From Pseudoxanthomonas helianthi (lineage in GTDB: Bacteria > Pseudomonadota > Gammaproteobacteria > Xanthomonadales > Xanthomonadaceae), in contig NZ_JAGKTC010000001.1 of assembly GCF_017939625.1 (NCBI RefSeq), positions 372,413-436,412 on the forward strand: DNA of 64,000 nucleotides, given 5' to 3'. Shown here piece by piece: positions 54,299-63,911 of the stretch. The position numbers and the translations under genes were made by a program. The notes under the pieces are model-generated. The model was not told the DNA's origin, ran no database searches, and saw only the letters and a program-made list of their open reading frames with translations. The first letter of the stretch is position 1, and each line of letters begins with the position of its first letter.

Positions 54299-54781
54299 AT
54301 GACCCCGTCCAAGCCTGAAACGTCCTCCCACGAAATCCTCGACCTGGAGCGGCTGGTGCCGTACCGGCTCAGCGTCCTGTCGAACAAGGTCAGCAGCGCC
54401 ATCGCCGGCGAATACCACCGCCGCTTCGGCCTGGCCATCACCGAATGGCGGGTCATGGCGGTGCTGGGCCGCTTCCCCGGCCTGTCCGCGCGCGAAGTCA
54501 CCGAGCGCACCGCGATGGACAAGGTGGCGGTCAGCCGCGCCGTTGCGCGCCTGTTGGAGCGCAGCCTGATCCAGCGCGAGATCCACGGCGACGACCGCCG
54601 CCGCTCGGTGCTGACCCTGTCCGAGGACGGGTTCCGCGTCTACGACGAGGTCGCGCCGATGGTGCTGGAATGCGAGCGCCAGCTGCTCAGCCCGCTCAGC
54701 GATGAGGAACGCGCGCAGCTCGACCGTCTGATCGACAAGCTGGGCAAGGAAGGCCTGAAGCGGATGAACGAGCACATCTGA
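54299..54781 (+). CDS. MarR-family transcription regulator
   Basis: 160 residues. Winged helix with ITEWRVMAVLGRFPGLSAREVTE, recognition helix DKVAVSRAVARLLERSLI and wing basic DDRRRSVLTLSEDG; flanked by dimer helices. Divergent from hppD-hmgA and probably their repressor, responding to an aromatic acid such as 4-hydroxyphenylpyruvate or homogentisate (ligand not shown). Ribosome site weak. Confidence 0.9.
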   Translation: MTPSKPETSSHEILDLERLVPYRLSVLSNKVSSAIAGEYHRRFGLAITEWRVMAVLGRFPGLSAREVTERTAMDKVAVSRAVARLLERSLIQREIHGDDRRRSVLTLSEDGFRVYDEVAPMVLECERQLLSPLSDEERAQLDRLIDKLGKEGLKRMNEHI

Positions 54782-54897
54782 CGGGCCAATCGCCGCTGCA
54801 GTCGCAGGGCGGGCACGCCTTTCGTGCCCACCGTGCAATTCTCGGAGGCGGGCAAAAAAGCGTGCCCACCCCCACGCCCGACTACCGGATGCCATAA

Positions 54898-54925
54898 GAA
54901 AACGGCGGCCTAGGCCGCCGTTTTC
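54898..54925. terminator. Bidirectional intrinsic terminator
   Basis: GAAAACGGCGGCC/GGCCGCCGTTTTC, a near-perfect 13-bp stem with almost no loop, between the convergent MarR and peptide transporter genes. Preceded at about 54811-54832 by a GGGCACG/CGTGCCC hairpin. Confidence 0.85.
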
Positions 54926-54944
54926 CACTCGATGCCGTCGGCGA

Positions 54945-56441
54945 TTACTTCACGCCGTGCATCAGTTTCTGGATCAGCGGCGCGATCAGGAACAGCGCAA
55001 CGCCGCCGATGATCAGGATCCAGAAGCCCTGCGTGTAGCCGGCATGCGCCGACGCCACGGTCATGCCGGTCTCACCGCTGACATGGCTGGCGAAGATGCC
55101 CGACAGGTTGTTGCCGATGCCGGTGGACAGGAACCAGCCGCCCATCGCGAAGCCGACCAGCTTCACCGGCGCCAGCTTGGTGGTCATCGACAGGCCGATC
55201 GGCGACAGGCACAGCTCGCCCACCGACTGGATCACGTAGACCATGAACAGCGTCCAGAACGGCACCTTGCCGGCATCGTCGACCAGGCTGGACAGGGCGA
55301 ACATCAACAGCAGGAAGGCCAGGCCGTTGAAGATGATGCCCAGGCCGAACTTGCGCGGGATCGACGGGTTGTTTCGGCCCATCTTGATCCACAGCCAGGC
55401 AAGGACCGGCGCGACCGTGATGATCGCCAGCGAGTTGACCGACTGGAACCAGCCGACCGGGAAGATCCAGCCGCCGAAATCGCGGTTGACGATGTTCTGC
55501 GCGAGGAAGTTGAACGAGCTGCCGGCCTGTTCGAAGAAGCACCAGAACAGCACGTTGAACAGGAAGATGAGCAGCATCGCGATGGCCTTGTCGCGCGCCA
55601 CCTTTCCTTCGCGGAAGCCTTCGACCAGGATCAGCACGCACAGGCCAACGAACATCGCGCTGAGCACCCATTGCAGCGTGCTCGCGTCGATGGCAAGCAG
55701 GAAGTAGTAGCAGGGAATCGCGACCAGAGAAGCCAGCAGCACGTACAGCACGCGCAGCTTGCTCGCGCCTCCCTCAAGCGGACGGCCGATGCCGCCGAGC
55801 TGGCGGCGGCCGAACCAGAACCACACCAGGCTGATCAGCATGCCGACGCCGGAGGCGATGAACACCACCTTGTAGTTCGGCATCGCATCGGTGCCGAACA
55901 GCTTGTCGGAGAACCAACCGGTCAGGATCGGCGCAATGAAGGCGCCGGAATTGATGCCCATGTAGAACAGGGTGAAGCCCGAGTCGCGGCGCTGGTCTTC
56001 GGGCGCGTAGAGCTTGCCCACCATCGCGGAGATGTTCGGCTTGAACATGCCGTTGCCGGTGATCACCGTGGCCAGGCCGATCTTGAACATGGTCTGGTCG
56101 GGATACGCGATCATGAACAAGCCGACCGCCATGATCGCCGCGCCGAGCAGGATCGAGCGCTGGTAACCGAGGATGCGGTCGGCGATGTAGCCGCCGAAGA
56201 TCGCTGCGGCGTATACCAGCGCCAGGTATGCGCCGTAGATACGGCTGGACGGCGCTTCGCCTTCGCCCGAACCCTGGTAGAACTCCGCCACCATGTACAG
56301 CACCAGCGCCCAGCGGATGCCATAGAACGCGAAGCGTTCCCAGAACTCGGTCATGAACAGCATCCACAACGGACGCGGATGACCCATTACTTGCTTGAAT
56401 TCCGGGATCGTCCCCGGCGTGGTCGTTGCGGCACCGCTCAT
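54945..56441 (-). CDS. Proton-dependent oligopeptide transporter (POT family)
   Basis: 498 residues, twelve to fourteen helices. POT signatures: FWERFAFYGIRWALVLYM (ExxERFxYY-like motif on helix 1), GGYIADRILGYQRSI and the PTR2 block GNGMFKPNISAMVGKLY, with FYMGINSGAFIAP. Imports di- and tripeptides with protons. Located next to amino-acid catabolic genes, a plausible source of tyrosine and tryptophan. Confidence 0.94.
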   Translation of the reverse strand: MSGAATTTPGTIPEFKQVMGHPRPLWMLFMTEFWERFAFYGIRWALVLYMVAEFYQGSGEGEAPSSRIYGAYLALVYAAAIFGGYIADRILGYQRSILLGAAIMAVGLFMIAYPDQTMFKIGLATVITGNGMFKPNISAMVGKLYAPEDQRRDSGFTLFYMGINSGAFIAPILTGWFSDKLFGTDAMPNYKVVFIASGVGMLISLVWFWFGRRQLGGIGRPLEGGASKLRVLYVLLASLVAIPCYYFLLAIDASTLQWVLSAMFVGLCVLILVEGFREGKVARDKAIAMLLIFLFNVLFWCFFEQAGSSFNFLAQNIVNRDFGGWIFPVGWFQSVNSLAIITVAPVLAWLWIKMGRNNPSIPRKFGLGIIFNGLAFLLLMFALSSLVDDAGKVPFWTLFMVYVIQSVGELCLSPIGLSMTTKLAPVKLVGFAMGGWFLSTGIGNNLSGIFASHVSGETGMTVASAHAGYTQGFWILIIGGVALFLIAPLIQKLMHGVK

Positions 56442-56592
56442 GCGGTTTCCCCCTCAAGTCGTTCAGGAATGGAAGCCCGCCGTGGGAACGGGACGGCGCA
56501 GGATGACGAACAGTTACAGATGCGTCAATCTGCCCGATCCTGCGACCCCGAATAAATCCCAATCAATTCAGCCATTTGCGAATGCCTGACCC

Positions 56593-56702
56593 TGTAGAGT
56601 CGAGCTTGCTCGACTGCTCTCGCTATCCAGCCGCCGCATGAAAGCAGTCGAGCAAGCTCGACTCTACGAAGCGGAAGCATCGCGGCTATAGCCGCTCCCA
56701 CC
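56593..56702. repeat. SMAG-like GTAG palindrome pair plus a single GGCTATAGCC unit
   Basis: TGTAGAGTCGAGCTTGCTCG at about 56593-56612 faces its complement at 56649-56668; the GTAG end matches the SMAG type of repeat described in Stenotrophomonas. Ten bases on, at about 56678-56702, is a single ATCGCGGCTATAGCCGCTCC unit as in the pair at 21.6 kb. Both lie between the peptide transporter start and the end of kynA. Confidence 0.8.
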
Positions 56703-56716
56703 GCGCCTGACGAGGC

Positions 56717-57577
56717 TCAGCGGTTGAGTCCGACCTGGGTGCGCACGTCGAACAGTTCGGGGAAGAAGGTCAATTCCAGCGCCTGCTTGAGGAAGCCCAC
56801 GCCGCTGGAACCGCCGGTGCCGCGTTTGAAGCCGATGATCCGCATCACCGTGCGCATGTGGCGGAAGCGCCACAGCTGGAACTGGGTTTCCAGGTCGACG
56901 AAGTCCTCGCACAGCGCGTACTCGCGCCAGTACTGGTTGGGGTTTTCGTAGATGCGTTCGAACACCGGCAACAGCGTCGTGTCCATCGCATGCGGCTTGG
57001 ACCAGTCGCGCTCCAGGTTGGCGACCGGCACCGCATGGCCCCAGCGCGCCAGGTAACGCAGGAATTCGTCGTAAAGGCTCGGCGCCTCCAACGCGGCGCG
57101 CAGCCGCGCCTGGCCTTCCGGATCGTGCTCGAACACCTTCAGCATCGCCGCGTTCTTGTTGCCCAGCAGGAACTCCACCGTGCGGTACTGCACCGACTGG
57201 AATCCGGACGAAGGGCCGAGCACGTCGCGGAATTCCATGTACTCGGAAGGCGTCAGCGTCTCCAGCACCGACCATTGCGCGGTCAGCTGGTCGAACACCC
57301 GCTTGCAGCGCGCGGCGACCTTGCCGAATTGCCATACGCGGTCGTTGCGCAGGTGGTCGATGGCCGCGCTCAGTTCGTGGATCAACAACTTCAGCCACAA
57401 CTCGCTGGTCTGGTGCTGGACGATGAACAGCATCTCGTCGTGGTGCGGCGGTTGCGACAACGGTTCCTGCGCGGATAGCAGGCGATCCAGGCGCAGGTAG
57501 CCCGCATAGGTCACGCGTCCGGCCAGATCGGTGTGGATGCCGGCTTCCAGCGGGCGCTGGTTGTCCTGGATGCTCAT
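56717..57577 (-). CDS. kynA: Tryptophan 2,3-dioxygenase
   Basis: 286 residues, full length. Heme dioxygenase with [30 protein letters not shown] (active-site His and aromatic residues), [16 protein letters not shown] and the heme-ligand histidine in [14 protein letters not shown], then [15 protein letters not shown]. Opens tryptophan to N-formylkynurenine, the first step of kynurenine breakdown; other kyn genes are not in the window. Confidence 0.97.
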   Translation of the reverse strand: MSIQDNQRPLEAGIHTDLAGRVTYAGYLRLDRLLSAQEPLSQPPHHDEMLFIVQHQTSELWLKLLIHELSAAIDHLRNDRVWQFGKVAARCKRVFDQLTAQWSVLETLTPSEYMEFRDVLGPSSGFQSVQYRTVEFLLGNKNAAMLKVFEHDPEGQARLRAALEAPSLYDEFLRYLARWGHAVPVANLERDWSKPHAMDTTLLPVFERIYENPNQYWREYALCEDFVDLETQFQLWRFRHMRTVMRIIGFKRGTGGSSGVGFLKQALELTFFPELFDVRTQVGLNR

Positions 57578-57722
57578 GTGGAACCTGAAGAATGGCGGCG
57601 AAGACGCGGGCCGGCCATGTTACCCGCTCGGCGTCATGCGGTCGTCATGCGCAGGCCCGAGGATTCGGCCACAATGACCGGGCGCGGTGGGGTTCCCGCG
57701 TCCATTTCCGGAGAGAGACGGC

Positions 57723-60700
57723 ATGAAGTACGGATTGCTGCGCCGCGTGGCGCTCGGGGTAGTGCTGTGCGGCGCGTTCGGCGCGGCCCAGGCGCAGGTA
57801 GTCATCAGCCAGGTCTACGGCGGCGGCGGCAACAGCGGCGCCACGCTGAAAAGCGACTTCATCGAACTGCGCAACAACGGCGCGACGGCAGTGGACCTCA
57901 CTGGCTGGAGCGTGCAGTACGCTTCCGCCGCTGGCACGTCCTGGACCAACAAGACCGCGTTGAGCGGCAGCATCCAGCCCGGCGGTTATTATCTGGTCAA
58001 GCAGGCCGATGGCGCCGGCGGCACCACCGACCTGCCCACGCCGGACGCCACCGGCACCATCGCCATGGCCGGTACCGCCGGCAAGGTCGCGCTGGTCAGC
58101 AACAACACCGCGCTCAGCGGCGCCTGCCCCAGCGGCGGCGGCATCGTCGACTTCGTCGGCTACGGCAGCACCGCGACCTGCGCCGAGACCGCGCCGACCG
58201 GCACGCTGAGCAACACCACGGCGGCGCTGCGCAACGGCGACGGCTCCGTCGACACCAACAACAACAGCGCCGACTTCAGCATCGGTACGCCGAACCCGCG
58301 CAACAGCAGCGCCGAACCGCCGCAACCCGAGCCTGCCACGCCGCGGACCATTCCCCAGATCCAGGGCAATGGCCTGGTTTCGCCGCACGTGGGCGAGAAA
58401 GTCGTCACCGAAGGCATCGTCACCGCGCGCAAGTTCAACAACGGCTTCTTCCTGCAAAGCGCCAACGACGACGGCGACCCCGCCACCTCTGAAGGCGTAT
58501 TCGTCTTCACCTCCAGCGCGCCGCCGGCCAGCGCCGCGGTCGGCAACCGCGTGCGCGTCACCGCGAAGGTCGAGGAATTCACCCCTTCCACCAACCCGAA
58601 CCAGCTCAGCATCACCGAACTGTCCTCGCCGACGGTCGAAGTGCTGGAAACCGGTGTCGCCCTGCCCGCGCCGGTGGAAATCACCGCCGCCGAGCTCAAC
58701 GCCAATGCCGCGCCCGGCACGCTGGAGAAGCTGGAAGGCATGCGGGTCAGCGTGGCCCATGCCATCGCGATTTCCGGCACCGATGGCAGCATCGACGAGG
58801 ACGATGCCATCGGCGGCACCGACAGCGTGTTCTACGTGAAGCTGCCGGAGACGGCGACGCCGTTCCGCGAGCCCGGCATCGGCGTTCTGGACGTCATCCC
58901 GATCCCTGCCGACAAGAACCCGCCGCGCTTCGACACCAACCCCGAGCGCCTGATGGTGCGTGCGCGCCAGCAGATCGGCGCCGCTTCGCTGTCGCTGGAC
59001 GGCGGCGCGCAGGTAGACGGCCTGGTCGGCGTGCTCGACTACTACAGCGCCACTTGGGCCCTGCTGCCGGACGCGACGAGTCCACCGACGGTGACGGGCG
59101 GCAAGCTGCCGGAAGCGGTCGCCGACCCCGCCTACGAAGACGTGACCATCGGCGGCTTCAACCTGTTGCGCTTCTTCGACGAAGTCGCCGATGGCGACGG
59201 CGCGCCGACGCTGAAGGCCGCCGCCGTCGACAAGCGCCTCGGCAAGACCGCGTGGGCCATCTGCGATTACCTGAAGGCGCCGGACATCCTCGGCGTGGTC
59301 GAAGTCGAGCACCTGGCGATCCTGCAGCGCCTCGCCGACCGGATCAACACGACCTGCGCGCGTGCGCCGGGTTACGTGGCCTATCTGGTGGAAGGCAACG
59401 ACGTTGGCGGCATCGACGTCGGCTTCCTGGTCAGCACCCGCAGCCTGGGTGCCAGCCCGCGCGTCGAAGTGCTCGACGTGCAGCAGATCGGCAAGAACGC
59501 CGTGCTGGCCAATCCCGACGGCAGCAGCAGCCTGCTCAACGATCGCCCGCCGCTGGTGCTGCATGCAGTCGTGCACCAGGACAACGGCGCGTCCTACCCG
59601 GTCACGGTGATCGCCAACCACCTGCGTTCGCTCAACGATATCGACAGCATCGCCGCCGGCAGCAACGGCTGGCCGACCGCCGGTGCGCGGGTACGCGCCA
59701 AGCGCGCCGAACAGGCCCGCTTCACCGCGCAGCTGGTGCAGGACGAGCAGATCGCGCATCCGGGTTCGAAGATCGTCATGGTCGGCGACTTCAACGCCTT
59801 CGAGTTCAACGACGGCTACACCGACGTGCTGGGCATCATCAAGGGCGAGGAAGCGCCGGAAGACCAGGTGCTGACCTGGGTGCCGAGCCCGCTGACCTCG
59901 ATCCTGATCGACGGCTCGCAGCTGATCGGCGATCCCGCGCAGCGCTACTCGTACGTGTTCGAAGGCAATGCGCAGAGCCTCGACCACGTGCTGGTCAACG
60001 AAGCGCTGGCGCTGGACGACGTCGGCCTGAGCGTGGACCACGCGCGCATCAACGCCGACTTCGGCGTGTTCCACTACGGCGACGCCGCCACGCCGTTGCG
60101 CGTGTCCGACCACGACCCGGTGCGCCTGAGCATCAAGGTGCCGGCATTCCGCAGCGCCAACCTGTCGGTGCAATTGCAGGCCTCGTCGGCCACCGCGCAC
60201 GTGGGCAGCGATATCGGCTACACCGCCCGCGTGGGCAACACCGGCCCGAACGCTGCCGCCTTCGCCGCCGTCGCCTTCGTGTTCGACGCGCTGCTGAGCC
60301 CGGCGGTGACCGCCGCCGACGGCTGGACCTGCGCCGCGCCGGTGCAGGACGCCGCCACCACGACGGTGACCTGCGCCACGCCGAGCCTGGCCAGTGGCGC
60401 CAGCGCGGACTTCGCCCTGACCGCGATTGCGCCGGATTCGGCCGGCGGCAAGTCGCTGGGATTGGCCGCCGCCGTGCAGTCGCAGATTACCGACCCCGCC
60501 AACGCCGACAACCAGGCCAGCGTATCGGTCGGCATCGAAGCCAGCGCCGACCTGGCCGTGTCGCTCAGCGGCCCGAAGACCCCGAGCGGCAAGCTGAACT
60601 ACGGCCGCACCGAAACCTTCCCGCTGACCCTGCGCAACAACGGCGCGGACAAGGCGTGGAATCCGTCGGTGACCCTGCGCGGCGACGCGCTCGCCGCCAA

Positions 60701-60956
60701 CGTGGCGATCGCCGCGCCAGCCGGCTGGCAGTGCGAGGTCGGCGGCGATGGCGCGAACTTCGAAGCAACTTGCCGCTTCGCCGGCGCGTTCGCGGCCGGC
60801 GCCAGCCAGCGCTTCGACTTCGCCATCGTCATTCCGGCGCGCCCGAGCAGCATCTACTCGCTGAACCTCGACGCGGCCGCCACCGCTTCCACGCCCGATC
60901 CGCAGACCGCGAACAACGCGGCGCGGTACAGCAACCGGATCGTCGGCGTGCCGTAA
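57723..60956 (+). CDS. ExeM/NucH-type secreted nuclease with lamin-tail and DUF11-like domains
   Basis: 1077 residues. Signal peptide to about residue 24 (FGAAQAQ), lamin-tail domain (about 25-170: VVISQVYGGGGNSGATLKSDFIELRN), a nucleic-acid-binding OB-like region (about 220-330), an endonuclease/exonuclease/phosphatase domain (about 480-805) with NHLRS, VGDFNAFEFNDG (688) and SDHDPVRLSI (794), then two Ig-like DUF11-type modules (about 810-940 and 943-1070). Likely degrades extracellular DNA. No GlyGly-CTERM or other sorting tail is seen. Start by GGAGAGAGACGGC before ATG. Monocistronic with a strong terminator. Confidence 0.88.
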   Translation: MKYGLLRRVALGVVLCGAFGAAQAQVVISQVYGGGGNSGATLKSDFIELRNNGATAVDLTGWSVQYASAAGTSWTNKTALSGSIQPGGYYLVKQADGAGGTTDLPTPDATGTIAMAGTAGKVALVSNNTALSGACPSGGGIVDFVGYGSTATCAETAPTGTLSNTTAALRNGDGSVDTNNNSADFSIGTPNPRNSSAEPPQPEPATPRTIPQIQGNGLVSPHVGEKVVTEGIVTARKFNNGFFLQSANDDGDPATSEGVFVFTSSAPPASAAVGNRVRVTAKVEEFTPSTNPNQLSITELSSPTVEVLETGVALPAPVEITAAELNANAAPGTLEKLEGMRVSVAHAIAISGTDGSIDEDDAIGGTDSVFYVKLPETATPFREPGIGVLDVIPIPADKNPPRFDTNPERLMVRARQQIGAASLSLDGGAQVDGLVGVLDYYSATWALLPDATSPPTVTGGKLPEAVADPAYEDVTIGGFNLLRFFDEVADGDGAPTLKAAAVDKRLGKTAWAICDYLKAPDILGVVEVEHLAILQRLADRINTTCARAPGYVAYLVEGNDVGGIDVGFLVSTRSLGASPRVEVLDVQQIGKNAVLANPDGSSSLLNDRPPLVLHAVVHQDNGASYPVTVIANHLRSLNDIDSIAAGSNGWPTAGARVRAKRAEQARFTAQLVQDEQIAHPGSKIVMVGDFNAFEFNDGYTDVLGIIKGEEAPEDQVLTWVPSPLTSILIDGSQLIGDPAQRYSYVFEGNAQSLDHVLVNEALALDDVGLSVDHARINADFGVFHYGDAATPLRVSDHDPVRLSIKVPAFRSANLSVQLQASSATAHVGSDIGYTARVGNTGPNAAAFAAVAFVFDALLSPAVTAADGWTCAAPVQDAATTTVTCATPSLASGASADFALTAIAPDSAGGKSLGLAAAVQSQITDPANADNQASVSVGIEASADLAVSLSGPKTPSGKLNYGRTETFPLTLRNNGADKAWNPSVTLRGDALAANVAIAAPAGWQCEVGGDGANFEATCRFAGAFAAGASQRFDFAIVIPARPSSIYSLNLDAAATASTPDPQTANNAARYSNRIVGVP

Positions 60957-60981
60957 ACGCCAGGCCATCGGCGGAAACCGA

Positions 60982-61010
60982 AGACGCGGCCTCGGCCGCG
61001 TCTTTTTTTT
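60982..61010 (+). terminator. Intrinsic terminator of the secreted nuclease gene
   Basis: AGACGCGGCC, a two-base loop, GGCCGCGTCT and eight T, about 25 bases after the stop codon. Confidence 0.93.
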
Positions 61011-61043
61011 CATCCGGATTTCAATACGAATCAGGTAGCGACT

Positions 61044-61246
61044 TCCTCTCCCCGCATGCGGGGAGAGGATGCCGAAGGCAGGTGAGGGGCCCCGGAGCCA
61101 GTGTCAGTTCCGGCGCAAGGCCACATCGGGTGCTGGGAAAGTCGGGCCTTCCGCAATCGAATTTCCATCGCGACTCAAAGTGCATCAGCTCCGGGCTACC
61201 CTCATCCGGCCTGTCGGCCACCTTCTCCCCGCATGCGGGGAGAAGG
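61044..61246. repeat. Inverted pair of CTCCCCGCATGCGGGGAG elements
   Basis: In the 476-bp gap before the E1 genes, CCTCTCCCCGCATGCGGGGA (61044 onward) is followed by GGATGCCGAAGGCAGGTGAGGG; a related copy lies in opposite orientation ending at 61246, so the arms are about 45 bp. Each copy is itself a perfect palindrome. No gene is evident in the gap; its last 180 bases must contain the promoter of the E1 operon. Confidence 0.8.
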
Positions 61247-61432
61247 AAACCCACCCGGATTCCGGAGACTTTTTGTGCCCGTTTGCGCGCGGTCACATTG
61301 CGCATGGAACTTCGCGCCAACCTGCAAGCTCCATCGCCATGCGTATTGACGCACCGCACGAAAGGTTTGCCTTCCGGCTTCCTTAACATGGCGCGCTTAT
61401 CATGTTGCAGATGCAACCAACGGTTTGAAGCA

Positions 61433-62512
61433 ATGACCCTCGCGGCGAAGTTCGAAATCGAATACCTGCAGTTCCTCGGCCCCGACGGCACCCTCAAGGG
61501 CGAGTTGCCCGAGGCGGCGCGCGATGTGGCGCGACTGAAGGAACTGTTCAAGCAGATGCTGTTCGTGCGCACCTTCGACGGCAAGGCCGTGGCCCTGCAG
61601 CGCACCGGCAAGCTGGGCACCTATGCCTCCTGCCTGGGCCACGAAGCCACCCATATCGGCATCGGCGCGTCGATGCGGCCGGACGACGTGTTCGCCCCCA
61701 GCTACCGCGAGTACGGCGCGCAATTCATGCGCGGCGTGCGCCCGCGCGAAGTGCTGCTGTACTGGGGCGGCGACGAACGCGGCAACGATTACCAGAACGA
61801 GCCGGCCCGCCACGACTTTGCCTGGAGCGTGCCGATCTCGACCCAGTGCCTGCACGCGGCCGGCGCGGCGCTGGCGTTCAAGTTGCGCGGCGAGGACAAC
61901 ATCGCCGTGAGCACCTGCGGCGACGGCGGTTCCTCGAAGACCGATTTCTACGCCGCGCTGAATTCGGCCGGTGCCTATTCGCTGCCGCTGGTGCTGTGCG
62001 TGATCAACAACGGCTGGGCGATCAGCGTGCCGCGCAAGGCGCAGACCGGCGCGCAGACGCTGGCGCAGAAGGGCCTGGCCGGCGGGCTGCATTGCCTGCA
62101 GGTGGACGGCAACGACCTGATCGCCGTGCTGGAGGCAATGCGCATCGCCGGCGAACGCGCGCGCAGCGGCGAAGGCGGCAGCGTGCTCGAATTCGTCACC
62201 TATCGCCTGTCCGACCACACCACCGCCGATGACGCGCGCCGCTACCGCGACGACGCCGAAGTGAAGGCCGCATGGGAACGCGAGCCGATGACCCGCCTGC
62301 GCAACTGGCTGACCGCGCAGAAGCTGTGGAGCGAAGCCGAAGAGGCCGCGTGGAAGGACGAGTGCGGCGCACGCGTCGACGAGGAGGTCAACGCGTACCT
62401 CAACACGCCGGTGCAGCCGGTCGAGGCGATGTTCGACCACCTGTACGCAGATCCGCCGCCGGAGCTGCTGGCGCAACGTGCCGCCGCGATGGCCGCGGAG
62501 GGTCGGGCATGA
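61433..62512 (+). CDS. 2-oxoacid dehydrogenase E1 component, alpha subunit
   Basis: 359 residues, thiamine-diphosphate-dependent. SYREYGAQFMRGV, the ThDP motif STCGDGGSSKTDFYAALNSAG running to VINNGWAIS, and the phosphorylation-loop-like YRLSDHTTADDARRY. Most like branched-chain (BkdA1) or pyruvate-type heterotetrameric E1; the E2 gene is beyond the window. ATG at 61433 taken; an in-frame ATG at 61388 would add 15 Cys-rich residues. Coupled to the beta subunit by ATGA. Confidence 0.93.
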   Translation: MTLAAKFEIEYLQFLGPDGTLKGELPEAARDVARLKELFKQMLFVRTFDGKAVALQRTGKLGTYASCLGHEATHIGIGASMRPDDVFAPSYREYGAQFMRGVRPREVLLYWGGDERGNDYQNEPARHDFAWSVPISTQCLHAAGAALAFKLRGEDNIAVSTCGDGGSSKTDFYAALNSAGAYSLPLVLCVINNGWAISVPRKAQTGAQTLAQKGLAGGLHCLQVDGNDLIAVLEAMRIAGERARSGEGGSVLEFVTYRLSDHTTADDARRYRDDAEVKAAWEREPMTRLRNWLTAQKLWSEAEEAAWKDECGARVDEEVNAYLNTPVQPVEAMFDHLYADPPPELLAQRAAAMAAEGRA

Positions 62513-63540
62513 ACGTGGAGACCGCGAAGACCGTGAAGACCGATGCGACCGCCGGCACCCTGGCGCCGATCACCCTGATCGAGGCGATCACCCAGGCGCT
62601 GGCCTGGGAAATCGCCCACGACCCGTCGGTGCTGGTGCTGGGTGAGGACGTCGGCGTCAACGGCGGCGTGTTCCGCGCCACCGCCGGCCTGCAGCAGAAG
62701 TTCGGTGCCGACCGGGTTCTCGACACGCCGCTGGATGAAACCACCATCGCCGGCCTCACCGTCGGCCTCGCCGCGCAAGGCATGAAGCCAGTGGCCGAGG
62801 CGCAGTTCGACGGCTTCGTTTACCCGATGGTCGACCACGTGATCTGCCACGCCGCGCGCCTGCGCAACCGCACCCGCGGCCGCCTGCATTGCCCGATGGT
62901 GCTGCGCGTGCCGTGGGGCGGCGGCATCCGCGCGCCGGAACACCATTCGGAAGCCAACGAATCCATCTTCACCAACGTGCCGGGCCTGCGCGTGGTGATG
63001 CCGTCGTCGCCGCAGCGCGCCTACGGCCTGCTGCTGGCCGCCATCCGCGACCCGGATCCGGTCATCTACATGGAACCCAAGCGCATCTACCGCCAGTACA
63101 AGGAAGTGGTCGCCGACGACGGCGAAGCGCTGCCGCTGGACGTGTGCTACGTACTGCGCGACGGCACCGACGTGACCCTGGTCAGCTGGGGCGCCCAGGT
63201 CAAGGAAGCGCTGGAAGCCGCCGACGCGCTGGCGAAGGACGGCATCAGCGCCGAAGTCATCGACGTGGCCACGCTGAAGCCGTTGGACTTCGACACCATC
63301 GCCGAGTCGGTGGCCAAGACCGGCCGCTGCGTGATCGTGCAGGAAGCGCCGCGCACCGCCGGCTTCGGCGCGGAGATCGCCGCGCGCCTGGCCGAGCATT
63401 CGATGTACGACCTGCTCGCCCCGGTCGAACGAGTCACCGGCCCCGACACGCACATTCCGCTGTTCCGCCTGGAAATGAAATATCTGCCGAGCGTGGACAA
63501 GGTCGTCGCCGCGGCGAAACGGGCCATGGCCGCGGGATGA
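62509..63540 (+). CDS. 2-oxoacid dehydrogenase E1 component, beta subunit
   Basis: 343 residues. Transketolase-like: [53 protein letters not shown], the [19 protein letters not shown] loop with active-site histidine, and a C-terminal transketolase domain ([26 protein letters not shown]). Forms alpha2beta2 E1 with the upstream gene, overlapping it by four bases and the cupin gene by four. Confidence 0.94.
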   Translation: MNVETAKTVKTDATAGTLAPITLIEAITQALAWEIAHDPSVLVLGEDVGVNGGVFRATAGLQQKFGADRVLDTPLDETTIAGLTVGLAAQGMKPVAEAQFDGFVYPMVDHVICHAARLRNRTRGRLHCPMVLRVPWGGGIRAPEHHSEANESIFTNVPGLRVVMPSSPQRAYGLLLAAIRDPDPVIYMEPKRIYRQYKEVVADDGEALPLDVCYVLRDGTDVTLVSWGAQVKEALEAADALAKDGISAEVIDVATLKPLDFDTIAESVAKTGRCVIVQEAPRTAGFGAEIAARLAEHSMYDLLAPVERVTGPDTHIPLFRLEMKYLPSVDKVVAAAKRAMAAG

Positions 63541-63911
63541 GCGAGCCCGCGCCCGCCGTGATCAATTTCGCCGAGAAGCTGACCGGCTTCTCCGAGCACT
63601 GGTCGCCGCGCGTGATCGCCGAGATGAACGATTACCAGTTCAAGCTGGCCAAGCTGCAGGGCGACTTCGTCTGGCACAGGCACGACGACACCGACGAAGT
63701 GTTCGTGGTCATCGACGGTCGGCTGCGCATCGATTTCCGCGACGGCGAGGCGGTGCTCGGTCCGGGCGAGATGATCGTCGTGCCACGGGGGGTCGAGCAC
63801 CGCCCCCATGCCGACGCCGAATGCCAAGTCTTGTTGGTCGAACCGCGCGGCGTGGTCAACACGGGCGATGCGGGCGGCGCGTTCACCGCCGCCAACGACG
63901 TCTGGGCATGA
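63537..63911 (+). CDS. Single-domain cupin protein
   Basis: 124 residues. Cupin motif 1 as [18 protein letters not shown] (H-x-H, E) and motif 2 as [16 protein letters not shown] (final His) give the four metal ligands. Function not known; such cupins are common next to E1 genes in Xanthomonadales. ATGA overlaps on both sides show it is part of the dehydrogenase operon. Confidence 0.9.
   Translation: MSEPAPAVINFAEKLTGFSEHWSPRVIAEMNDYQFKLAKLQGDFVWHRHDDTDEVFVVIDGRLRIDFRDGEAVLGPGEMIVVPRGVEHRPHADAECQVLLVEPRGVVNTGDAGGAFTAANDVWA

Noticed and set aside
54957-56555. A 532-codon frame antisense to the peptide transporter
   Set aside because: Hydrophilic His/Gln/Arg-rich mirror of a membrane protein; no start context.
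57645-61013. A 1122-codon open frame antisense to the secreted nuclease gene
   Set aside because: Long antisense frames are expected in GC-rich coding DNA; the sense protein has a signal peptide, domains, ribosome site and terminator, the antisense product is Gly/Arg/Val-rich without recognisable motifs.
61021-61620. 199-codon minus-strand frame over the gap and start of the E1 alpha gene
   Set aside because: Covers the CTCCCC repeat pair and runs antisense to a clear enzyme gene; no motifs.
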